A stretch of DNA of 64,000 bases from contig JAMXDE010000004.1 in the NCBI GenBank assembly GCA_026770025.1, positions 2,666,001 to 2,730,000 of the forward strand, read 5' to 3'. Origin of the DNA: Craspedostauros australis (Eukaryota > Bacillariophyta > Bacillariophyceae > Mastogloiales > Achnanthaceae). Under the pieces are notes generated by a model that worked only from the letters and a program-made list of their open reading frames with translations, was not told the DNA's origin and did no database searches. The position numbers and the translations under genes are program-made. Of this stretch, positions 44,909 through 54,454 are shown piece by piece (the first letter of the stretch is position 1; each line of letters begins with the position of its first letter).

Positions 44909-45560
44909 CCAACGACTGTACTCTTGCCCATTCACTGCGGATACTTCAATCGTCGCATCTGAGACGATCGGAGCCGACAACCAACGCAATTCGAGATGGC
45001 AGCCAACGAAGAACAGATCGATTGTATTCAACCGTGTTGCGTTCGGCCACCAGGGACGTAATCATGATACACACTCGATCGTCTCTCACGATGCCAACGC
45101 AAATGATGAGAAATTGAGGCTACAATCGATGAGAATAAAAAGTAAAATTCAATAGAGAATGAATGGATAGACGGATTGATGTAGCACTCGTTGCTCTCTC
45201 TCTCTCTCTCTTGCACTTGCTCTCTCGTTGTGTTGGCGCCGCGTCACACTCACTCTTTCGCCAGAATAAAAATCGCAGATGGTTCCACATACATTCTCCA
45301 ATCACAACCACGTATGCACCAATGAGCGACCGTTGAACTGTTGCTGCCGATCTCGACACAAACACATCCCTCATGCTGTTGTGAACGAATATGCATGTGT
45401 CATTTTGGTTTGTTGTGTATTGTTGTCGCTGTCTGCTGTGCTCTCGTATCTGCAATGTCAGCACAACACTCAGTGCTCCCCAACATCGAGATCATTCAGA
45501 ATCATCTGTGCCTTCCCCCCCCCACCCACATCGTCCGTCAGCCACCATCGCTATCGCATC

Positions 45561-48500
45561 ATGACCCGTCCACGCGAGGATTCGAGCAGCGACCCCAATC
45601 CATCCCAATCAAAGGTGCAATGTCAAACAGCAACTGCTGGCACATCCATCTATCCCCAACCACCTCATGGGCACTACGCAACGTACCAATACTCTGCACC
45701 TGTTGGACCAAACCACAATGGCAGCGTTCACAGTCCTCCTCTCCCCATGGTTGCGAATCATCATGTCCCTCCCAACATACAACCTCCTTCCTTTTGCATC
45801 CCCAGCTACATCGGTACAGGCGTGGGTGGTCTACCATACTCTACATTCCACCCCAACAACAGCATGGCAACTCCAACATCTGACTACATGGGGCCCAACT
45901 GCTTTGGTATCATGCCTTGCAAGCAATGTCTGACCCTGTTCTGCAGTCACTGCAGTAGGCCACCATTTTGCCCAAACTGTGCGTCATCCATAAGCGGAGG
46001 TGCACGTCACACAGGTGTGAATGCCTTGGTACCACAGGCCAATTCGTTCTCCATTGGGACTTGTGGTGGTGCTGCTGCGCCAACACGTCCCAAGCGCAAA
46101 TCATCAGCAACCAGATGCAGGGCGCCACATCGACAGGCAGGAGATGATGTGCTCGCGCGACAAGATGTCGCTGTGTCTATGGAAGAGTGCGAGTCGGATT
46201 GTGCGAGTACAACCAGTGAGGATGACACGGATGCTGCGTTCGTTCCAGCCAACGAGGGCAAGGTGAATCGAAGAGAAGTGCTGCAAGCCATTTTTGAAGC
46301 AGCTGGCATTAGCATCAAACCCCTCTCACGGTTCCATGTGGATGGATTTGAACGTCTCCCACGAAAGACAGCGACTGGTCGTTGGAGTCTCATCAACCGA
46401 GTCTGGGATGGAGTTTGTGGTGGGTCAACCCAGCACATGTTTCCTGGCAGAGAACCCCCCGAACAGCTTTCAGAAGCCATGACCCTCGTGCGACATCGCA
46501 AACAGCTCCCTCCTGTGTTGCTGGAGCAGACTCTCTGTCATTTAGCCTTCTGGGGGAATCAAGACCTATCGCTGACTGCTCGTGCGGTTTTGGCAATGAC
46601 CTGTGACTCCAGGCGCTGCACCCGAATCCTGGCCGCGCACTACGGTAGCTTGTCGAAAGGAGACAAGGCAAAGATCAAGCTTGGACGCCGAACCATGTCT
46701 CGTACAGGACACAGGCGACTGTCGCGCGCTGGAGGTGCGATCCTTGCTGGAGGCCAGTTCCCACACGCAGACTACAAGTACCGTGTCAAGGAATCTAGTC
46801 TCCAGGGAGTGATCTCGTTTCTCACCTCCATGTTCCAGTACCGGCCAGGCATCACAAGGAGCATCAAGTTGGCTGGTGTTCTGTTCCCAGACCTGCCTAT
46901 CTTCATTCGCGGATCAACATCTGATGCAGAACTCTTTGCGAAGTACAAGAACGCAACAGATGACCCTGTCGGCAGGCCTGCCTTCATGAGTATCCTGACA
47001 TTACTCACACGACGTGGCAAGTGTCAAACTGGCCTGTCCTCCTTCTACACAGATACTCTGACTGTATTCATGCACTTCCAAAACATGATCAGGAGAGTCA
47101 TGGAACTGCTTCGGACTCAGAACAAGGAACATCAAGACAAAGAGCTCGTGTCTGAACTTCTCAACGAGGCACAGGCCATCATCACGGACAACAATTCTGT
47201 TCTTTCATTTGCGAAATGGAAATATGCAAACAAGCACATCCAGGTGAAGTCAACCACGGATAATCTACATTCCGCAGAGTTCGCTCTGACAAATGGCTCC
47301 CTCCCGTTTGTGAACCAAGCATGCAAGCAATGTGCAGATGTCATGACATTCTTCCCGATTCGCGTTCGCGACTTCATGCGAACTGCCACCAACAACATCA
47401 CTGGCAACACGTTCGAATTGGATCGCATGGCTGCAGCAATTAACCTGTGTGATGATGCACTGCGCCAGTACATGGCCCACCAAGTGAGATGAAAGGTACA
47501 AGCACAGAAGATCAAGGAGGAAAAGGAGCGCCTCAAGGACCATCCAGATCGCATCATTGCCGTGCTTGATCACAAGCAACGCATCCTCCCAACGGAGAAT
47601 CAGGAAGCTCAGAAAGCGTTCTTCGGAAAAAACGGAATGTCTCTCCTAGGTGTCATGACAATCCAATACAAGAACGGTAAGTTCGAGTACCGATTCATTG
47701 ACATGGTGATGAAGGGGCGGAACAAACAGGATCATGTCCAAGTTGCTGGTGCGATCAAGATTCTTCATGCTACCGTGCTTCCGAAGCTTCACAAGGGGGT
47801 CAAAGAGGTCGTATTCCAAAGTGACAATGCCAGTTGTTTTGCAAGTCCGGCACTGATGAGGTACATGCATGGACTAAACCAGGGAGAGGTTGAAGTTGAA
47901 TACACGATGCCAGAGAAGAAGAAGAAGAAGCGGAAGGCGACAGGCAAGAACAAAGGCAAGCACAAGGACAAGGCTAAGTATCCACCTCCCCCCAAAATCA
48001 ACACCGAACAGTCATCTTATCATGATGCGAAGGCTGCATCATCCACGAAGGCAAAAGCACAGCAAGACACCGGAACCCGCCCTCCCAAACCACAACTCCA
48101 AATCATCCAATGGCTGTACACCGAGGCACAAGCTGGCAAGAGTGCTTTGGACGGACACTTCGGTTTTGTCTCACGTCAACTCAGGTTGTATGTGGACAGT
48201 GCCAGGGACGCAAAGATTGCCACCGAAGGCGATGTTTTCAAAGTGCTGAAAGCTGCCAACATCAAGGGGACAACAACGCTTCTGTTGGATCTGAGCGGAT
48301 TGGGACACGCCATCATCTGCGATGTGGACGGAAAGGAAAAAGCATTCGCGACCAACCGAGTTTCCGTTCGCGCCACCCATCAAATTGATCTGATTGATGA
48401 CAAAATTCAGGTCACAGCATCATCGGGATTGACGCATCCAGAGACCATCACTCAGGACAAGATCGACAAATTTGACATTCTCCATCTCGATGTCACTTGC

Positions 48501-49205
48501 AATGATGAGGACATCACAGAGGTCCCACCGGCATTTGTGATGGATCCACAGAATATCCGCGGCTCACAACCGACTGAGCGACGACACGCAACAACAACAA
48601 ACAAGAGCACCACCAAGACGGAAGTGTTCAAACGTGTTCTCACTTCGCGTGTTCTGGAACCAGCAGCGGCAGCAGAAACGGCAAATTGTGAAGGAAATGC
48701 CACAGTGGACTTCCCTCAATCCATCAGGCAGGGATGGGCGATCTGCCACCCAGACAAAGCCACCTCACGAAAGAAGGATCCATCAGCACGTCCGGCAACC
48801 AAGGTACCGTCCATGTCGAAACAAGTGGCGCAGATCGTGTGCGATGCTGCGATTGCTTGCAGGAACCCAGACACGAGGAGGAGCGCTCATGTGCTTCACG
48901 AAGAGCTGATGGCCGGGCCTTTCATGCTTGATTGGGAGCAGAGGATCAAGGTGGACATCACGTACCTGAAATGCTTCCTGGCAGCTCCTGACGGTCGAGC
49001 GGAGAGATACCTCGAGAACAATGGCTACTTGGATGACGAGGAGTGCGAAGAGCACCTGAACGAGATGCATGAACTGCGGATCATGGCATCCAAGGAGAAC
49101 ACTCAAAGTGAAGAAGCGCACGAAGAGCAGGTTCTGGATGATCGCCCATACGACGGGCAGGACGCTGATGTGATTGATGGCAACCTGCTACCTTCCGATG
49201 ATTGA
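45561..49205 (+). CDS. Transposase-like zinc/DDE protein of the TTAA element, one in-frame TGA
   Basis: One continuous frame of 1,214 codons from the ATG at 45561 ('MTRPREDSSSDPNPSQS') to 49205, broken only by a TGA at 47490-47492 between 'MAHQVR' and 'KVQAQKIKEEK'. Upstream codons stay open to 45279 but look non-coding. Features in order: Pro/Asn-rich leader; zinc knuckle 'CKQCLTLFCSHCSRPPFCPNC'; basic linker; a helical domain ('GVLFPDLPIFIRGS', 'SFYTDTLTVFMHFQNMIRRV'); then, after the TGA, an RNase-H-like core with 'IIAVLDHKQRILP', 'EVVFQSDNASCFASPAL', and, after a Lys-rich insert, 'LYTEAQAGKSALDGHFGFVS'. The last resembles the GK-x-x-x-D-G third acidic site of several uncharacterised eukaryotic transposases. 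The C-terminal helical domain ends in an acidic tail. Exact superfamily not assigned. Confidence 0.7.
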
Positions 49206-49478
49206 TCCTGACGACCACTGCAAGTATGCTACCAGTATTATAATGGAGTCTGTAATACAATAGTCTATGTCACATTGGTAATATCAACTCGCAGCAAGGC
49301 GATATCAACAGCAGTAGCTGCGTGTTCACAGGGATTACAGGAGGAAGCTGTTGTTGGTATGTATAGAGTGGTTCTAATGTTATTGGTTGCTACGATCTAG
49401 ACATGCACTATGGAACCTCCATCGCTGTGCATCTACTCAATTCGCACATGTGATTGCTATGTATGGTATGGTACACGA
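49206..49478. other. Spacer between transposase-like gene and peptidase pseudogene
   Basis: AT-rich tail-to-tail spacer of 273 bp. No feature is recognised. Confidence 0.4.
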
Positions 49479-52347
49479 TTAGAACAAAGCGTGCATCAAT
49501 CCAAACCCAGCCCATTTCTCGTCAGCTGACTTCTCGGCCTTCTTTGACGACGTCTTGAACATGAAATCATACGCCAGCACGGTCATGAAGGCGTTCTGCG
49601 TCGGCGTTGCAGCCAGACCATTCCCGCCCTCCACACTCTCATCGTATTATGACAGCCATTGCTTTCCCTGAACCAGGCTCCACAGCTTCTTCACCATCTT
49701 GCGCGTATGCGCTGGGTGTATCCGATCATCGTTCGTGCGGCAGAGAATAGGATTGGTGGAGATTTTTGATCCTATTTGATGTTGTGATACAGCGAGGTCT
49801 ACCCCATGAACATCTCCAATCGGACGTCTCCGGATCACCAAATTCGCTCGTCCAACCGGGTGTGCCATCCGACTGAGATCTCTGGACCGCTTCATGTCAT
49901 GGATCGACTGTGCAATGCACTGGCCGAACAGTTCAGGAGCATCACGAAAGCATCCGCACCACCAATCCTCCGCCGGATCCGCCGCGGATGGCCAATGTTT
50001 TGGCTTTTCATTTTTTCGACCAAATCAAATCCTCAGCAACTGCGATGAAGTCTTCGGGTGGCTTGGTGCGCTTTTCGCGCACCGCACCCTCCAGCGAGAC
50101 GATATTGCAGCAATTCAGACACATGGTTGGAGTGGAGTCCATCATTCGGGATGAGAGTGTGTGCGAGCAGTACCACAGAATGGGCGCAGTTTGTATCATA
50201 TCATGCCATGCCAACCAATCGGACATTGATTCAATTGTGAGTATGACATGAAGTGAAGTGAGAATACAAATGGAAAAGAATGAAGGAGTGAATGACAGGT
50301 GTTCCCACAAGCTCCGAAAGTCGTACTCCTCCAATGCGCCTATTGTGTGCATGCTTTCCATTCCTGATTTTCGTCTGCTCTGCGCCGCGCACATGTCATG
50401 CACAGCTGCGCGAGTGAACAACACAATCATACACAGCAGCAACAACATCGACAATAATTGGCACTCACCTGATGCCAGCTGGGACCAAATTCTTCATCAC
50501 CACGCACGTTGGCTTCCGCGCAGACGCCGCCACATTCCAACCATGCCAGACCTGTTGCGGGGTGTAATGCAGACCGAAACGACCTCAAAGGCACCGTAGG
50601 CGTAGAGCAAGGTGGGTCCGCTTGTTCGTGGGGACGCCTCTTCGACATCATGAAGTGCAGAGCATCGGTGCTGTCTTTGCTTTCTGCGATGCATTGCATG
50701 ACGTCCAAACCTTTCGAATCGAAATGACTTGGTAGCAATTGCAGCTTGCTGCCAAGGTGGACCTCTGGATCAACCCGCTTCATCATCTTCTCGTCTTCGC
50801 CATCAAACACGGATGCATCGCCGAGCCACAGCATGGTTGGTTCTGTGTAGCTGGTGGTCGTGATCCAGAATCGATCGCTCTCATAGGGATGCGCAGATCG
50901 AACGCTGGCGGAGGCGATTCGGGGTCGCTTGTCGACTCCCACCAAACGCAGCTTGTTAGCCTCCTCCTCCAATTGATAGAACTCCAGCTTCGATCTGACG
51001 TTACCAATGAGCAAGAGGATGAGGTGGTTCTTTGTGATGGTGTAGTTTTTCGGAGGAGGCAGCCGGAGGTTTTGAAGAGGGTATGATATATCCAATCGTC
51101 CGGACCATACTGACGAATTTGTGCGCATTGACGTAGATGATGGATCCAGCCTTGAATTCCTTGGCACCCTCAGGTGACCAGTTGGATTGCAAAGGGATCA
51201 TGAGAACGGTGCCACCGAAATCGATATCCGAATCTTCTGGTGCAAGCAACGGTTTGAAATCCGGCGGATCTCCTGTCTCGATTCTGGTATGTTGTCTGGG
51301 CGGCAGCATGTGCTTGTACTTGACCTCCGTATCCAGAATTTGGTGATCTGGTGAGTGATGGCCCTCGTGCGGATTTTGTAAATGCCCCTGCCACGCACCC
51401 TCTGATCGTCGACGTTGGCTGAGACTGCGATGTGAGACTTTTCACCTTCGAAGACCACGAGCGCCGATGCCAGACCTGTGCCTCTGACCCACTCGCGGAT
51501 CGTCCTGGGGCATCCCGCCCTCATGAGAGACGAAGAACCAAATCCGCCCCGACCAGGAGGATGTTCCTTGTTTTGTAGCAGGCTCTGGTCTTATCCTCTG
51601 GTATTGAGAATGGCCTGTCGGTGACGAATGCGGATTTGACGAGATCGAATTCCCTAACGACGACGGAGTCCGTGCTGCCCCGCGACAAACTGAGAAGTGC
51701 ACGGGTGATGAGCTTGCCGTCTTGCGACATTGGATCTCTCGCTCTGGGCAGCACCCAACTTCCCTTCCATGTCCATGGCATCTTCTCCTTTCTGGCAGGG
51801 TTGTCCAGATCCAGCACCTTGATCCATTTGGGGTTGCTGGTCTGTTACGACGCCAACGTCGTTTGCGCCAGATGCCTTTTTCGATTCTGCAGTGTTTGGA
51901 GTGTGGACAATGTCGATGTGGATGCAGGATTGTTGGTTGGAAGGATGACGCGAACAGTGAAGCAAGACAACATAATACGAGAATAATATGTGAGAATAGA
52001 ATGCAATGTTGTTCTGTGTGTGAGGAGCGCGATGCATACCATGGAATACTTGCAGAGCTTCTTCAGCTCATTCGTGCAGTGTATTGTGCATTGCGCATTG
52101 TACCTACCTTGGAATCCTTCCACAGATTGAAGAGCATGCCATTGCTGGCTGCATCCATCCCCATCTTGCTGACGAAGGGTATGGTGTCATTCGCCTCACG
52201 GACGTCCACGATGCTTTTGTCGGATCTGGTCTTGGGCTTCGTAAGACTGCCGAGCGTGTTGAGGCACATGTCGTTGGCCCTGGAGCCAAAGCTCATGGAA
52301 GATTTGCTGTCCACATCCTCCAACGAGGCGTAGGAATCGTCCGCCAT
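49479..52347 (-). pseudogene. Prolyl oligopeptidase (S9 family) pseudogene
   Basis: Homology to a whole S9 prolyl oligopeptidase can be followed in pieces. It begins 'MADDSYASLEDVDSKSS' (52347), then a GT-AG intron (52107-51887), then propeller pieces ('VLDLDNPARKEKMPWTWKGS', 'LLSLSRGSTDSVVVREFDL', 'DSDIDFGGTVLMIPLQSNWS', 'YTITKNHLILLLIGNVRSKL'). The hydrolase part has 'LAWLECGGVCAEANVRGDEE', a second intron starting at 50468, 'PPEDFIAVAEDLI', nucleophile motif 'RGGSGGGLVV', and 'TNDDRIHPAHTRKM'. It is broken by a TAA at 51847-51845, by at least four frame changes (near 51523, 51335, 51085 and 50640) and more in the catalytic part. The catalytic His motif reads 'EGGNGL' instead of EGGHGG. Introns show the source was a nuclear gene. 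It lies inside the TTAA element. Confidence 0.88.
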
Positions 52348-52869
52348 GTTGCTTCTCTTTGCGTCGTGATGCGCTATGATGCGTTGTGATGCGTTGGAAT
52401 TGTCACGGTCGCACAAGCAGGAATGAGTGACCGTAACGGTACAACCCACCAACTGAACACGAGCGGCGATCGGTCAATTGATCGACGCAATGAGAGATGC
52501 CAGTTGAGATTGGGATGAAGCACTTCAGAAGATGAACGTGCTTGTGCATGATGCTCTTGATTGAAAAAAGATGATGGCAAGCGAGTATGGTACTCGTGCG
52601 GTTGCCAAGCGATGCCGATGGAAATGGAAATGGCAACAGTGATGATGCGAAGCCACGCGACGCGATGTTTCCCACCAGTCAACACAGGGCCCCTTTCGTC
52701 TCTTGTGTTGACTTGTTTCTTGTCTTTGTTTGTCAAGTCTGTCTCTTTGGATGGCTCGTGCGTTGAGATTCTCAACGAAGCCTTCGAGCCAACGTGCCAG
52801 GTTTTACTCAGCAGATATGACGTCTGTCCGGATACCAAGATCACAATCGACAAAAATCATTACTTTTCA

Positions 52870-52879
52870 TTGGCGCCAA
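52870..52879. promoter_or_regulatory. TTGGCGCCAA palindrome inside the TTAA element
   Basis: Third exact copy of this ten-base palindrome in the window, about 520 bp upstream of the peptidase pseudogene start. Function not shown. Confidence 0.25.
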
Positions 52880-53046
52880 AGAGTTCAAAGGACGTTCTGG
52901 ACGATACCTTCGATGAAACAAACTGTAAAAATTGTGAAATCGAATCAAAAACGCCGGAACGGCGGCCGTTGAAATGGATCGAAACAGTGCGGGAAGCAAA
53001 AAAGTGGGAGAAAAGCAAGAGTTCGCGACAAGGGCAACACCAGAGC

Positions 53047-53330
53047 GACGGAGGAGGTAACTGTGTGCAGATGACGTTGTTCAGACAGAGTCATCAGGTT
53101 GCTCAGGGTTAGAGTTAGGGCTGGGGTTCTGGCTTGGGGTAGGGTTAGGGTTAGGGTTAGGGTTTGGGAGGTGGGAAGCAGTTGCTCAGGGCTAGAGTTA
53201 GGGTTAGGGTTCCGGCTGGGGTTTCGGCAACTTGGGAGAGACGAGGGAGGCAACTGCGTGTGGCTGACAGTACTCAGACAGAGCCATGAAGTTACTCAAT
53301 GTCAGGGTTAGGGATGGGGTTAGGGGGCCA
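53047..53330 (+). repeat. Telomere-like TTAGGG repeats within a diverged tandem duplication
   Basis: GGGTTAGGGTTAGGGTTAGGG occurs at about 53150-53166 with variants (TTAGAG, TTAGGGCTGGGG) on both sides. A unit containing GGAGG(T/C)AACTG(T/C)GTG, CAGACAGAG and a TTAGGG patch is repeated about 200 bp later (53047 and 53246). TTAGGG is the common eukaryotic telomere repeat, including diatoms, so this is an interstitial or subtelomere-derived tract. Confidence 0.8.
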
Positions 53331-53948
53331 GAGGGTCAAGACTTGGATTAGATGTGTGGGTTGGGGTTGCCACTGCCTACAGGACTGTGGCGAGGGTGCT
53401 GTCCATTTCCATCTTGGCACCAGCAATTCACATCGTCCAATTCAGCGCTGCGCAACTTGCATCGTATGCGTCTTGTGCATTGCAGCCAGTGCATCCCCCT
53501 TGCTACCACTCTGACATAACAGACAGGAGTAAGAGGAACAAGGACCGTGCCTACCATCCTGGTTGACGGCCCATGGCACATCGCCCTGCATCACATTACA
53601 TCACAATACATCACATCACTCTCCACACAACAAGAGTTTTGTGTCCACACCAACGATTCTGTGTGAGCACAAGGTAGAGTCACTCTCCGGAAATTCAAGA
53701 ATCGCGAACAAAGCCCAAACGATGGAAGAAAAAAGAACGTTTTGGGACGAATGACCACTGCGACTCTATTGAAGCGCCAATGAGCACTGTTGCGTCTGTG
53801 CGTTATTCACCTAATAGGTAGATTCGACATGATTTTCAACCCTCCATAACTTTAAAATGATTGGACGGAACAATTCTAGTTCTTGCCATATGATGTATTT
53901 GATGTAGGACAAGAGATATACGCAGTTATTTTTAACACAGAAACGACG

Positions 53949-53986
53949 TTCCCGAGAAAGGTGTACTATTTTCACTCAGGCGGGTC
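53949..53986 (-). repeat. Right 38-bp terminal inverted repeat
   Basis: The plus strand begins TTCCCGAG and ends GGCGGGTC directly before TTAA. It is a perfect inverted match to 40285-40322. Confidence 0.85.
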
Positions 53987-53990
53987 TTAA

Positions 53991-54454
53991 TTGGGGAGTA
54001 GACTTCGCGAGCACATTTGTCACAACACGGGAGGCGTGGATGTGTTTCGCCAGCGTCGCGGATTGCGATGACGCGTAGGGCATGATCACCAAACAGAGAT
54101 AGATAGATAGAGAGAGTGAAGCACAATGAACACACAGCGAAGATGCGCTCAGTTGCCACCGGCATCAACAGGACATCTTGTGTGGCGGCCATGTTCTGTC
54201 ACGACAATCACCGAGGTGGTTGGATACCATCCGCGAGTTGGATACTTGCTGGTACTGGTGCATAGTTACAGCACCAAGACAATCGAAGGCAACTTAGCTT
54301 GGGACGATCACCAAGGAGAGAGGGAGAAGGATCTTCGAAGGACACGATCATAAAATCATATCCTCCATCGACATCGAACGATAACACACCACAAAGGCGC
54401 TAACCAAGACGACGCAATCCAGTCTCCGCTGTAAGCACCACCATCATCCTCACA
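53991..54454. other. Promoter side of the G8 gene
   Basis: 464 bp between the right TTAA and the G8-gene ATG. It has GATAGATAGATAG near 54105 and an AC-rich leader before the start. A transposon lies immediately upstream of this promoter. Confidence 0.4.

Larger units (their letters stand above)
40323..45560. other. Left arm of the TTAA element, no clear gene
   Basis: 5.2 kb with several mid-sized frames but none with a recognisable domain. The longest are 41692-42489 minus (265 codons) and 42540-42953 plus (with 'LGVSPVVPDNVTSIMEIALY' and 'KNLIPFGMALGVSSDGVHVA'). An ACGAC repeat lies at 42474-42493, an imperfect repeat pair at 43.47 and 43.67 kb, and a long microsatellite at 44.65 kb. Confidence 0.4.
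52348..53948. other. Right arm of the TTAA element, no clear gene
   Basis: Up to 53112 there are overlapping frames (for example 52561-53112) without domains. A TTGGCGCCAA palindrome is at 52870. Telomere-like repeats occupy 53100-53330. The rest to the right TIR is AT-rich. Confidence 0.4.
40281..53990. mobile_element. 13.7-kb DNA transposon with TTAA target sites and 38-bp TIRs
   Basis: The two ends are identical inverted sequences. 40285-40322 reads GACCCGCCTGAGTGAA... inward, and the reverse complement of 53949-53986 reads exactly the same 38 bases. Each is flanked on its outer side by TTAA (40281-40284 and 53987-53990). Beyond 38 bp the inner sequences differ, so these are terminal repeats and not two copies of a longer repeat. 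TTAA duplication is the mark of piggyBac-type elements (established), although the encoded protein is not recognisably piggyBac. Inside are a ~1,214-codon zinc-binding, DDE-type protein gene and a decayed peptidase gene. The size suggests a cargo-bearing or nested element. The alternative is two independent short elements in opposite orientation. Confidence 0.7.

Noticed and set aside
44436-45155. 239-codon frame rich in His-Thr-Pro across 44.65-44.91 kb
   Set aside because: It is the CACACCACACAT microsatellite read in frame; the same array is open in several frames and on both strands.
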